This document shows, one piece after another, positions 34,866 to 47,180 of a DNA stretch of 64,000 nucleotides (the first letter of the stretch is position 1; each line of letters opens with the position of its first letter). The position numbers and the translations under genes were made by a program. Origin of the DNA: Whitmania pigra (Eukaryota > Annelida > Clitellata > Hirudinida > Haemopidae); the NCBI GenBank assembly GCA_021613335.1, contig JAJTWR010000182.1, forward strand, positions 1,529,501-1,593,500, written 5' to 3'. The notes under the pieces are model-generated. The model was not told the DNA's origin, did not search any database, and saw only the letters and a program-made list of their open reading frames with translations.

Positions 34866-37567
34866 TTATTTATCGACGCCAGAAATGTTTCTATTTTTGC
34901 GACAGACAAAATATATCATAGAGCTTAAAATCGAACAATAAGCCGATCTGAATTGATCGTTCATCGCTCCATAAATGTAAGGATTCAGGCAAGAGCCAGC
35001 CCAGAACCCAAGTGAAGTTATCATGTACCAATTGCGACTTAACTTCCCCTTATAATCTGCCAGATTGACGACGGTGTACGGCAAGTACGTAAAGACAAAA
35101 GCAAAGAATATGGTTAGGATGATTTTGGTAGAGTGCCTTTTTCTGTGAGAATTTCGTCGCTTCTCGGAAGAGTCGCCTTTCTTGGGCGTATGGTTTGCCC
35201 CCTGATGCTGTTTGCTATTGTGGAGTGGAAAATTTAATTCGGGACCGCTATTGATGATGCTTATTGGAGAAAGCACGCTGCAGCTCAAATCGGAAACTCT
35301 GTTTCCTGACGGATGAGATCTTTTCGCTGCATGGGATGTCGATAAGACTTCTTTATCTGCCCTCAGCGGAGTCTGTCTTTTTTTAGTGGGCAAAATTAAA
35401 CCAATTTCAATATTGCTCTTATGGCCTGGTTTCTCTTTCTCTATTTCACTTCCCTCGAATGATTCTTCTGTATATTCCTTTTGAGAGCAAGGTTGGGGCA
35501 AAGGGTTTTCTGTCTCGTTACATAAAGTGCTATCATTTTGATCTTCCAAGACGGAGAATCTGACTTTGCACAAGCACTCGTCGTTTCCTGTTTTAGTTTC
35601 TTGAATCTTTTTAATCTTTAGACATCCGAAGCAGTCTTGGTTTCTGGTCAAAATGCTTAAGTCCGGACTTTCGTTGTCGGAAGGAGAGATGCTTGGTTCA
35701 TTCGATGGAGTGAGATATCTATCATCCCTCATAAATTTCTTGATGTTTCTTCCCCAGCAATTTGTCACGTTGCTCGAATCTGGACTAATAACCAAGACGG
35801 GTATGATGAAGTGGGTCTTATTCAAATCATACAATTCTGGGCAACTGGCGCATGACTTAATTGGCTTCACTAGGTCGTTTTCGGATTTCTTTCTAACGTA
35901 AGATTTGATGACTCTCAGCGCCAAAGCAGTTTCCATTTTGACAACAGGCTGCATCTTTTCAGTGGCGCTTTCTAGTTTCACTTTCGGCGTCTCGACATGA
36001 GCTTCTTCCTCCCCACAGGTAAAAATTGCCTTCCTTGGAGAGTCATTCGCAATGTTTTCTGATTCCGATGGCAGGATATCTTGCCTGCCCGAGTTGATCT
36101 TGGCAAGAGGGACCGAAGACTGCTCGTCAAAGTTTGTCTCCTCGAGGGCCGTCGGAAGAGAATGACGAAACTGAAACAAATAAGTTTGCCAACCTTTCCT
36201 CAAGGGCCAGCCCTGGATTTGGTGAAGATGATGGAGGTTGTTGTGGGGTTCAATTTTTGAGGTCAACCAACCCAAGAAGGACATTTCCTGCTGAGGATAA
36301 TGACGTTGGTGATGATGATGATGATGATTTGAGTTGCAGCTATATGATCTCAGCCTTTTCTTGCTTCTTCTGCTTTTCAGCCATATGAGGGTGTACGAGA
36401 AGAAGACGATGATGCAAGGAATGATAAAACCGAGGATGAAGACGATATCCAGGGATTCTTTTGATTCCGACCTCACGTACGTGCACCGACTGATCTGATC
36501 CGTGTATTGGACGAGAGCCCTCCATCCGAGGGCACCCGGTATTACTGATGATATGGCTAAAATCCAGACAAGGACTATCTGGGCGGCGAGGACCCACTTC
36601 CTAGAGAATTTTGGATACCACGAAGAATGTACAACCAGGAAATACCTGTTACAGTAAAAATTACTTACATTTTTATTTAGAATGATTTTCAATGTCCAAG
36701 CTTAAATGAATAAGCTTAAGGTTAAAAAAACTGAACAGAATTTGAATAGTAATTTGAAGATCTTACAGACGCGGTAGTGGCTCAAAATCGATTGTTTAAT
36801 TGAGAGTCGTAAAAAGCTGATTCAGGAGATTCGCAGCGTGAGAATTAATGACCTAATTATGAACGACAAGGTTTGGACATCAGATAGTAGGATGGATGGT
36901 ATAATAAATGAATAGATGTATGGATGACTGGATGGATGTGTGGATGGTTGGTTGATTGGTTTGACGATGACCTGGGTGTGTGAGTTTAAAAACTAGTTTA
37001 TATTCTTTTATTAAAATGTTATTTAAAAGTATTATTTAAAAACAACCTGTTGATGGCGATGAGGGAGACGTGGAAACTGCTGCACATGACGAGAGTTGTT
37101 CCGAAAAAGGCGTGAAACCGACAAAACTCCATGCTGAACCTCCACTCCCTGTTGAGGTAACTGTCAGCGTAGAAGGGCATGATGAGGATATTGAACAGGA
37201 GATCGGTGGCAGACAACGACGCTATGAACGTGTTGTAACTTTTCTTCAGTCTCGGAAACTTAACGATGACAACTAGAACCATGAGGTTGCCAGTGGACCC
37301 GAATATTATCATGACGACGATGAATATGGCTCCTATGCGACCCATGATGTTCAACCGGTCTGACGTGTAAGCAGCAGACGAGTTTTGAGAGGGAATAAAT
37401 CTTTCTGATAAGTTGACCGGAGTTACGACGGTCGAGTTTAGAATCTGTGAGAAGGTGGCGGCTTCGAACGCCGGCGCAGTCGTAGTGGTGATTGACGCCG
37501 GAGTGGCTCGAGTAACGATGTCCACGGTGAGCAACGATAAAACCAGCAATGACGCGTGTTCAGTCAT
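34866..37567 (-). CDS. rhodopsin-class GPCR with very long third intracellular loop
   Basis: Two exons, 37567-37047 and 36645-34866, joined in phase across a 401-bp intron, give 766 residues. The frame is open a little upstream, but 37567 is the first ATG. Residues 1-20 look like a signal peptide, followed by a Thr/Ser-rich extracellular segment with several N-x-S/T sites. TM1 is about 78-102 (GN motif), TM2 111-134, TM3 150-173 ending in NRY instead of DRY, TM4 192-214, TM5 239-262, TM6 681-704 and TM7 713-735 with NPYIY. The third intracellular loop is about 415 residues, Ser/Lys/Glu-rich, with a six-His run near its start. TM3 NRY and the SCLNPYIYGAMNDQFR region recall the moody/Tre1/GPR84 and melatonin-like receptors. 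The ligand is unknown. The intron falls within the NRY codons. Confidence 0.88.
36890..36962. repeat. GGAT-type simple repeat in the GPCR intron
   Basis: Imperfect run of ATGGATGGTT/ATGGATGTGT-like units within the intron between the two GPCR exons. Confidence 0.7.
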
Positions 37568-38589
37568 GGCGACCACCTTAAATCCACGCTAAGATGGAAG
37601 AAAATTTTGTCGCCTTCCGAAGCGAAATGCGGGTCCTTTGTAGTTGCCTCTCGGATGAGCGATCTTAACGGAAGAATATAGAGAACACTGAAATCCTGTA
37701 TAAAAGGGTTTCGCTTCCATCGAAAGCTCGAGAAATCGTAACAATGCAACCAGTTAATTATTGAATTAGATCGTGTAGTTTTTCCCTTCTTAAGTTTGTA
37801 ACTTTATCTAACCTTGAGATTCATTGATAAATTTCAATTTATCCCCTTCGGCTGAGTTTAAAAGAACCAGTGAATGATCCGCCTACTCAATGAAAGCTTC
37901 AAATCTACTTCAAACTACGGTGATGATGAAGACGACGATGAGGAAGAAGGTGAATGAATGCTGAGAAGTGGCCTGAATTGAATGGGCTCATACATCCAAT
38001 GCAATGACATGGATTTGCAGATGGAGAGTTGCATTAATATTTATAAATATGTTTGATGGATGGATAAGCTCCCTCATGGCCCCTAATGAATCCACTGGCG
38101 TCAAGATAAAGACTGTGCAACTGCAACTTCAAAATCGTTAAGCGTCTTAAGAGCCTTAGGCATTCCTGAGCAGTCAATAAACGGATTCGATTTTCCAAGG
38201 CGAAATGAATAGGTGGACATAGGTCCACCTGGGTGGAATTTATATCATCAGTTTAAAGTTTCCTTTACATTCCGAACGCTTTTCTTTGAGACTTATAGAC
38301 AGATGATTGGATGGATTTAAAGGTGTACGGATACCTCACTTATGGTTCCGTCAAAAGGCATCAGGTTGTGATTGATTAGTTGGTCTACTTGTTCTGGATC
38401 CTTGTTTATTTCAGAACAACACATAAATGCTCTTATTCAATGTCTGGCCCAGGAATTATATATTATATATTTGCAATAATAACAACAAATGATTACACTG
38501 TGTGATGAAACATTTAAAATATTGTAGAATATTTTCCTTATTATCTGTTAAAGTTGGTCTAATTACAAAATAACCATGTAAACATCAAC

Positions 38590-38715
38590 ACAGTCAAGGG
38601 TCGCCGCCATCTTGGCTCTCCGTCGCAATCATCCAATCAAGTGTCAGCCTTCAGCGGAAGCAAAACAAAACGTAAACAATTTACGTCATTTCCTGCTCAG
38701 TTTTGATTGGTCGAA
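38590..38715 (-). promoter_or_regulatory. possible promoter with YY1-type element and CCAAT boxes
   Basis: On the minus strand the sequence CAAGATGGCGGC (38614-38603) matches the YY1 initiator-type element that often overlaps the start codon of housekeeping genes. It opens a short frame MAATLDCVDVYM. CCAAT boxes flank it: on the plus strand at 38633-38637 and on the minus strand at 38710-38706. It could be an upstream promoter with a leader exon for the GPCR, about 1 kb away, or belong to an unseen transcript. Confidence 0.35.
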
Positions 38716-40722
38716 TTACCCTCTAAGTGTTAGAGAAGCTAATTAATTATGGCCACACGATGATGGTGTGATGATTACGACGACGACGAAGACGATGAAG
38801 ACAATGGCGATGTTGAAGCCGCACAAATTGCGCCATTTATAATAATATAAAAGAAGATGTGGTCACATTTTCATTTTATAAAATTGCTTTCATCAGAGAA
38901 ATAATAAGGAATAAAAAAAATAGTAAGGCATGTAACTTTTAGAATTAAAACAAATTAAGTGCATTTAATTTAAAAGGAAAATCTTTAAGCATAAATTATT
39001 CCTAACACGCGATATAAATTCTCAACGGGTTCTACATTTTTAATTCAATTTTCAATTTTAGAGAAATCTATTTTTATAGATTTTATCTTAAAACAAAAAA
39101 CTTCTTATAATGATATATATGTGAATCACTATTCTCATAACGGCTGTTGTTTCATTTTCTTCCTCGTCATCATTTTCAGTCATTTGGTGGAATAATTGAA
39201 ATAATTTCGCGAAGCCAACGCACAACAAAATGTTTCTTAATGCCTAAACAAATTAAGAAATACCCGACTTATCTTAATAAATTTAAATACAAAGAACAAA
39301 AAACGAAAGAAGATTGATTAGTTGAAAAGGAATGAAACAAAGATGGCCAACTTGGTGGCCGCGCAACATCGTAATCAGAATCGATGTTCACTCGAGACCT
39401 AATTGAATTAAAATGCTCCCTGAAAAATAACAACTTTGTATTCTGCGTGTGCTCATGTTTAAGCGTTTGTGTGCACGATTTTTCTGTCATCCTAGCAGGA
39501 AGTAAACAGCAATGATGATGAAGACGACGACAACGACGATGACGATAATGAGGACGATAACGATCATGAAGACGAGTGACTCTAGGATCTAACACGGATT
39601 AGCACCTTTTTTCTATACATTCTAGCAGGCATTTATGATAACGACGGCAACGGTGATGATAGCGGTGTTGACTTAAAATAAGCATCGACATCAAATCAGC
39701 AACATCAGCAAATATAATGTCGTAGCTACTAATTATCTTCTCGGATTTTTCGAGTGCAATCCCTACTCCTCATCTGTAGACGAAAGTGATCTACATTGAG
39801 ATTGGGAATAGGTCTGCAGGCCATTAATAGCATCACCGGGATGTCTCAGACATCGAAACTACATATTTGTGAACGGATATAATGATGACGAAAGTGACGA
39901 AGGAATGAATTGCTTCCTGTAAGGGTACAAGACTTGTCCGATCGATTATAGAAGTGCGATGGCGGGGAGAGGGTCATGGCCCTCGTAATTTTTAAAATCT
40001 AACAAATAAATTAATGCTACTTTAATTTAAACTTTTTTTATTTCAGTAATTTACGAATTTGTGCAAGAATTTAGCAACCCCTTTCCTCCTAAATCCGCAA
40101 CTTCTCCCCCTACCGCCATTCTCTTAGATCCGCCCTTGTCGGTTAGTGAGCCAGCATCAATCAGCCGAGATCTAGAACATTTACTCGGGAGGCATACACT
40201 TGAACCATAGGGCAGATTTAGTAGAGAGGGGCACAACTACTAAATTGGTCGTCCAACATAGTAAATTAATAAAATAATTTAAAGAACTTTTTAAATTAAA
40301 ATGCATTTTTTTTAATTTACATTTTTTTATTAATTTTTTATTTTATAATAGATTAACTTAATTTTTTCTTATGTTTTCCAAATGACGGCCATGCCCTCAT
40401 CCAAATCCCCCTTGGCCTAGAAGTGTAGCCACCATTTCCTTCCTTTTTTGTTTCCTTCCGTCTATCGATAACTAATGGCAGCCTCGAGTATTTAGTAACC
40501 TTCTTTTACATCGCATTCGAATTTAAATAAATTTAAATATATTGGTAACAGAGAGCCAGTGACTCGAATAACTCCACTAAAAACTAATCGTGTCCAGAGC
40601 TGAGCTTTGATCCCAAGTCAACAGTTTCTACCGCATACGAGTGACCCCTGAACTCGCAATTATCAAGTGCCCGTGCCCCAACAATGTTGCAGGTACGTAA
40701 TTTCAGTTTGTTCCAAGATGGG

Positions 40723-40850
40723 GACAAACCCTCGCACAGTCTGAGAATACGACCTTTTTTTGTTATCAAAGATTCAGGGGGGCAAACTCTCGTAAATTAG
40801 GAAATGACTTTATTTTGCATCCAAAGTCCCCGTCCCCCCAAATTGCGTCC
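40723..40850 (+). repeat. dispersed G-run repeat, copy 1
   Basis: Shares a series of blocks with 63500-63635: CAAACCCTCGCACA, then ACGA-CTTTTTT, ATTCAGGGGGG, GCAAAC, GAAATGAC-TT and a C-rich end. Identity is clear despite small indels. Family not recognised. Confidence 0.6.
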
Positions 40851-41548
40851 CTTCCACCAAGTCATGATTTCAGCAAAATCGTCAGTTCGTGGGATGAGAA
40901 CTTTTCGGCTTAAAAATACTTGAAAGGCTTTTATCAACCGCTCTCCGCGGTCAAAACATCAAGCGAAAGTTTTAGTACAAACGAGGCGTCAAGTTTAATT
41001 AATAAGCAAAAATAAATTAAAAATGACAAACAAAATGAAATTTAAAAATTAATAAGGATAAAGATCGATAATAATAGTAATAAGGATAAAAATCAATAGT
41101 AATAGTAATAACTACAATAATGAAACAAAAATAATAAAATAAATATTAATAATAACAATGAAGATAAAATTAATAACATTAAATGAGATCAAAACTAAAA
41201 ATACATAATTAAAGTTTAAAACATCTGACGCAAATCCCAGCCATATATGTGTTTTCAAAATCTGCCAGAAATGTTCAATGCACAAAAGGTTTGGAGCTCA
41301 AATCATCCCGAAGTAAACTGGTACATCGCCACTCGAAGTTTTAATTTATAAGCCTTACAGAGCACAGCTGCAATAGGCCAACCACTCCCTACTGTTTTAC
41401 TTTCATTATCATAATTTATTCATGTGACACGCTTTCACAAAATTCTCCTCGCTGAAGACCACACATGAAGAGGCACATTGAAGACTACCCATATTTGTAA
41501 GACATAACATATTGTTGACTCCATTCTAAGGATTCATCTACGGGCTTG

Positions 41549-41895
41549 GAATGTTGAATATACTCGGCCACCCAAGCTTCGAAGTCCAGATGTGACATTA
41601 ATTCAGCCGGATTCAAATGTTGTATTGCAATAATTTATTCGTAATTTCTTCCAAGAGGCCCAGAATGCTGAATATATAAAGGGCAGCCCCTTAGTTTGCT
41701 TAGCCTAGACCACCCAAGTTTCGAGGCCCAGTAATTAACAGGATTGAAATGATGTATTGTAATAATTTATGAATAATTTCATTAAACAGACTAGGAATGT
41801 CTAACGTTCAACGTGAGGCATTCGGAGGAACCCTCGCATGCCTAGTCGAGACCACGACTTCAAAGACCAGGTGTGACTAAAGCAGGATTCAAAGG
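41549..41895 (+). repeat. diverged tandem repeat, unit about 135-145 bp, nearly three copies
   Basis: Successive copies share GAATGTTGAATAT (41549, 41662 and, degenerate, 41795), CCCAAG-TTCGA-G-CCAG (about 41570 and 41717, with a relative near 41855) and GGATTCAAATG-TGTATTG-AATAATTTAT (41609 and 41741, with the start again at 41885). Copies are strongly diverged, suggesting an old satellite-like array. Confidence 0.6.
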
Positions 41896-42985
41896 ATGCC
41901 GCAACTCGCAGCCCACACATCTGTTACGCAACCGCCTTAAATTGCTGGAGTTGACCTATCTCAAATATTTCGAGCTATTGCAGAGACCCCCAGATAATAT
42001 CCATAACCATGAAGTCATTGAATTATTTTTTATTGTTTATTGAGTCTGAAACGTTAACATAACACGTTTACAACCTGAAATTTTGGTGTGATATTTGCGC
42101 AAAAGACAATTGCACATAGCCAATCGCAATTCAAAACACCGCGTTTTATCTTGTCCCTCCGCCCCCCTCTCATCGGTCCTGACTTTATATATATAAATAT
42201 ATATAAATACTCACATATTTTTTGTTCCCACGCGTTGCCTAATGATCGTCCGTACGGCGTTTTGTTGTGTAAGAATATTGGAACTATCTGCATATCGCCG
42301 GGATGTAATAAAATATGTTAATCTACATATATTGCATTTACGTAAATTCGGTTCGGAACTCTAATAATATTTTTGTGTTCACGTTTTCGCAGTTGTCTGA
42401 TAATTTTGGCGGTTGAACCGGCGAGTATTGGGAAGAATTGTGAATTCAGACACTGAAACAACAGGTAATGTTTACATTTTAATTCATTTACCTGAAAAGT
42501 GTTTCCAAAGATTGCGTTTTGGGATGACTGACTTAACGCTCGCAATCGGGTGTGTGGTCGGTCGATCACTTATGTGACCAAGACGCTCAAGACTCGCTTA
42601 ATATGCACAAACTTTGAAACTTCTTCCATTTAACACGATTAAAGTTTTCCTTAAAATTCAATAAAAGTATTTCATAACAAAATTTGAAAATTCTTTCCGA
42701 AAAATGAATTGAGTTTCGATTTTAGTTTCATGATGGTAAAGCGAAACATAGAAATGAAAGAAAACTTAAAGTTGTGCAGTTCAGCGGAAGATATCGTGAA
42801 CATTTTGTACTTAGTCAATTAATTTTGAATCTCATTCGGATCTTAACCGGTGGCATAACTTCAAATGGCAGGCCCCCAACACAAAATCAAAATTCAGTAA
42901 ATAAAATTTGAAGGGTAGGGTTGGCTTACATTGTCAAATTATGAAAAAAATCGCAATGCACGACAAAATTAGATTTTGAGATTCC

Positions 42986-45900
42986 ATTAACATAACATAA
43001 CAACATAACAATTATTTATAGTGGTTAAGAAGACCTGGATCTGTGTAATAACCACTCTTTTTAGTCCTAATAACCGAATTTACTCAAGTACATTTTAAAT
43101 TTATCTACTGTGTCCACATGGATGGTTTCCTTATCTAGTTTATTCCATAAGGAAACCACCCTTGAGCTGAAATAATTGTTTTTCAAGTTTCCCAAAGCCT
43201 TCCTATATAATTTACAATCTACCCTCTAGTCGAAGCACTTTTTGTGTCTTCGAAAAACTGTTCGTTAATATACATCTATTTAATCTTTCCTCGTAACTCA
43301 GCTTTCCAAAACCTTCTATCATCCTGATTGCCCTTCTTTGTACTCTTTCCAACACTTCTACATCCTTTCTCAAATGAGGGTTCCACACTTGCACACAGTA
43401 CTCAAGGTGTGGCCTTACTAATGCCTTATACAATCTCAGTATTACATCCTTGTTCCTATTCACTACTGTTCTCTTTATCATTCCAAGTACTCTGTTTGCT
43501 TTTTTAGCAACTTCCATGCACTGTAGAGATGCTTTTCCCTTGTTCTGCATTATTACCCCCAGATCTCTTTTATGATTAGACTGCTCCAAATATATATTCA
43601 ACTTTCGTGTTTTTGCATCCCATATGCATAATGGAGCATTTGCCTACGTTGAAAAGCATCTGCCGATCTTCTGCCTATTTGAATAACTTTTTAAGATCCT
43701 CCTGAAGTGTATCCACATCTTCTTACTTACTGACACTTCTTGAAACTTTGGCGTCGTCAGCAAACTTGGATAACTTAGATCTTATGCCATCACCCAGATC
43801 ATTTATATATGTGCAGAACAGCACAGGTCCAAGCACCGATCCTAGTGGGACGCAGCTAAGCACTGGTTGCCACTCTGAATTTCTTCTGTATCCTATCTGT
43901 CAGTCAGTTTGTAAGCCAATGTAATAGTTTGCCTTCAATCCCACATGCACTGAGCTTTTTTTGAAGCCTTTGCTGGGACACCTTATCAAATGCTTTTGCG
44001 AAGTCTAGGTACACTACATCTACAGCCTTGTCATGATCAATCCACTCATAAATTTCTTCCAAAAACTCAAGTAGGTTGGTAAGAACTTTTTTTGGAAGAA
44101 ACGAAATGATTGGGAAGAGCCAACATGGTTTTACTAAGAACAGATCATGTCTATTGTTTCCTTAGTAAAAACTGAACTGAAGTAGCTATTTAATATATTG
44201 GCTGTTTCCTCTACTGAATCAACTGTTTGCCCCTCACTATTTTGCAATGTCCAATTTTGTCCTTTTTTGTTTACATCTAACATATCTGAAAAAGCTTTTG
44301 CTGTCACTTTTAACATTCTTTGCGAATTTGTTCTCATATTCTAGTGATGTTTGATGTATTCCTTTTTTTCTGATATTTTTGTTTTAAATCCTTAAGCTTT
44401 CTTTCTTCTTCCTCTCCAAATTTTATTTTTGTCATTTCTTGTAATTTCTTCCATGCCTTATACTTAGCTCTTTTGCATTTAATGACCTCCTTCGTAAGCC
44501 ATGGATGTCTTTTCTGAGTTCTGCTCTGCTTGGGATATATTTATCTACAACTAGATTTAGCTCTTTCTTGATTATTGCCCAAGCTTCTTCTACATCAGCA
44601 GTTTCTATTTTTTAGCTAAGTTTTCCCGAGTTCATTCATATTTTATCAGTCAGCCTTAAAACAAGTTTCTAGAACCTAGGTTCTCTTTTTTTAAATCCTC
44701 GTTGCCTAAATAAATGTTCCATCTGACAACTTGATGATCACTTGTTCCCAAGTGTTCACCAACTAGGCCTTCCACTAAGTTTTCATCTGTTGTTAAGTCT
44801 AATGTGTTTTTACCTCTTGTGGTATCAGTGAGGATTAAGAAGTTATCATTTGTTACATTTATAAAGTTTATATCCTCAGGTCTTTCTCCTTCTAAAGTGT
44901 TCCAGTTAATATGGTAGTTAAAGTCACCCATTATTAGCATAAATTCCTTACTGGCTTTGTATAATATCTCATTTAGTCCAGTATCCTCTTTACAGTTTGG
45001 TGCCCTGTAGCAAACCCCTAAAAGAAGTTTGAATTTACCTATGTAAATATCACACCATAAGCTCTCGTTAAAGTTTTCATTTTGAAATTCCTTCCTTTCT
45101 GTTACTTTGATATGATTCTTAATATAAATTAATACCCCTCCTGATCCATGTCCATTTTCTTTCTGTCCCTCTCTGTCTTTCCTTAGCATCTCATAGCCAT
45201 CAATTGCTAGCTCAGAGTTTTGAATACTATCTTTTGCCCAAGACTCAGTAATGCCAATTATATCTCACTCCTCCATATCAACAATTAGCTCGAGTTCTGT
45301 TCTTTTAGCCTTGCTTATTTTACTTCTACCATTAGTAAAAACACATTTCAAAACTCTTACCCTGTCTTACTTAAATTTTTAATTTCTAATTTTACCTCAT
45401 CCTCAGCTTATCTAGTTTCATGTTACCTAGTTGGCCCTTCACTCTGAAAATGTAGTCCCCGACTGATCCTCAGCTTGTTTTTTCTTAGCCTCTTCCAACA
45501 ATTTCTTACACTGGTCTCTTTCTGCTTTAGTCAAGTCATGGCAGACAAAGATGCATTTGAATTTGCTTTCTGCAAAGTTCTTTAATTCTCTTTCCTTAAA
45601 TTGAATCATTAATGGTCTTATCTCCTTTGTATCCTTACCTAGCATGAATACACATTTTATGTCACTATTATCACATTTTACACCAAGTATATTGTTGATG
45701 AAGTGCATCGCAGTGTCCCTATCCTCAGTTTTCTGTTCTGGCTCGCTTTTAGCTTTGCTTTCTTCGAGCCTGTATAATGTTGTTTCTTCTCACTTCTCTT
45801 TCTACTTCCTCCTGAACAATGGTGTTTGCCATGGTAATTTTTTTATCCACAACTTGTACTCTGTCTTCAATTGTTTTCAATTTTGCATATATCTTTTTCT

Positions 45901-46260
45901 TTGCAATTTCTGTCCATGCAAGGCCCTTGCCTTTACTGCCAGCTTTGGCTGTCATGTCAGCGTCGATTGTGACTAGTAAGCTCTCTACTTTCTCCTCAAG
46001 CTTTGAAGCTTTATTTTCCACCAGATCTCCTCCTGCTTTACCGCTTTCTATAGTCTCCACATTTTGTTCGAGCAACTCAATTTTTTGACTTTGTTCCTTA
46101 TTGATGCCGGTGAGTTCAAGTCTTTCGCCGACGTCTTTCATGAACTGCTTTATTCCACACAGTTCTTGCAAATTTGGTTTAGATTCAAACCCCCGACATT
46201 TCCATAAATTTCGCATTCTTCGCATTTTTTAAATCTTTAAAACTTATCGTAGTCATTTTA
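42986..46260 (-). mobile_element. degenerate CR1/L2-type non-LTR retrotransposon
   Basis: Read on the minus strand: ORF1 remnant with a coiled-coil (start ATG about 46256; 46225-45749 and 45708-45439, separated by frameshifts) and the C-terminal block ILGVKCDNSDIKCVFMLGKD; ORF2 remnant with an endonuclease C-terminal part (45189-44656: GSGGVLIYIKNHI, LIMGDFNYHINW, TSDHQVV), the linker ending NSYFSSVFTKE (44337-44170), reverse transcriptase core (motifs VYLDFAKAFDKV, GSVLGPVLFCTYINDL, FADDAKVSRSV between 44090 and 43620, with in-frame stops) and the conserved 3' domain (43601-43212: LYKALVRPHLEYCVQVWNPH). The 3' end carries TTATG-type repeats near 42988-43008. About 120 residues between endonuclease and polymerase are missing and a short piece is inverted, so it cannot be active. 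Confidence 0.92.
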
Positions 46261-46579
46261 GCTAGAGCGATGATATGCAACAAACAGAATTAAATGTACA
46301 CCAGATATTAAAATATGCACAGGGGTCCCAAATTTTTGTCGGTGTGCCAGTTACTTTTGTTTCATGTATGTCAATATGGCATATATAAACTTGTAAGAAA
46401 AGCTTGAATTTTTCGATTTTTTATCTTGCCCCCTTGCAGTTGCGGACTCATAGTTTCGCCACTGATCTTAACTGTGCTCCAGGTAACGAACCAAATATTT
46501 TGTGGATTTTAAGATTTCAAAATATTGTTTTAAAATTATTTTATTTTTATGTTTTAAAAATCAAATCATAAACACAATA

Positions 46580-47180
46580 CAGTGAAACTTCTGCTATATC
46601 CAAGATCTCGAAGATCGCGGTGTGCCCGAGCATTTTTTACTTCGCGATGTCGAATGTCGTATATTCGTTTCGATAATCAGGTCGAAAAAATGTAGTTAAG
46701 CGTGAACGTCGATCAGAAACAATACTGTTGTCAGCCTGAGAATGTTCAGAGAACTGATTTTGTGCAACAAATTCACCATGTTTTATACTTTGTTTGAGAT
46801 AGATTGTAATTAGAGCCGGACTCTTTGTCCTTTCTGGCGCAGTCATTTCTCAACAACGGGTGTAGGTCGGTTACATGGCGGTCTATGTAAAAGTAATATG
46901 TGTGAACGCAAGTTTAGAATTGTAAAATTCAGTCGGAAACCGCTTTTCCTAATCGAAGATTATAAAGGGATTAGCATTATTACGTATTATTACGTATTAA
47001 GTAGCAAGTTTCTAATTCTAGCGAGCAGTTCTCTAAAAATGAATTAATTTTCGCACTTTCTGGCAAAAATATGGCAAATTTTGCAATTTTACATCTTCTC
47101 CAAAGCAGAAGGGGTGCAAGTCCAAACCGCGTCATATCCGAATTCGCGATATAAACAACTATTATATCCGAGTTTGACTG
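46580..47180. mobile_element. non-autonomous pogo/Tigger-like element (remnant)
   Basis: The left end CAGTGAAACTTCTGCTATAT (46580) and the inverted right end CAGTCAAACTCGGATATAAT (47180 reading down) resemble each other and the usual pogo/Tigger terminal repeat. TA precedes the left end, as expected for a TA target; the right flank is CA, so one flank has decayed. About 600 bp, no transposase frame. Confidence 0.45.

Larger units (their letters stand above)
37568..42985. other. gene-poor stretch upstream of the GPCR
   Basis: No recognisable protein gene. It holds the GPCR promoter side, a possible YY1/CCAAT promoter at 38590-38715, GAT/GAC-rich simple sequence at 37917-37955 and 39510-39570, one copy of a G-run repeat at 40723-40850 and diverged tandem repeats at 41549-41895. 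The 42.0-42.9 kb end shows nothing beyond AT-rich sequence. Confidence 0.5.

Noticed and set aside
37568..37576. GTG start for the GPCR
   Set aside because: The first ATG in frame is at 37567 and is followed by a signal-peptide-like sequence.
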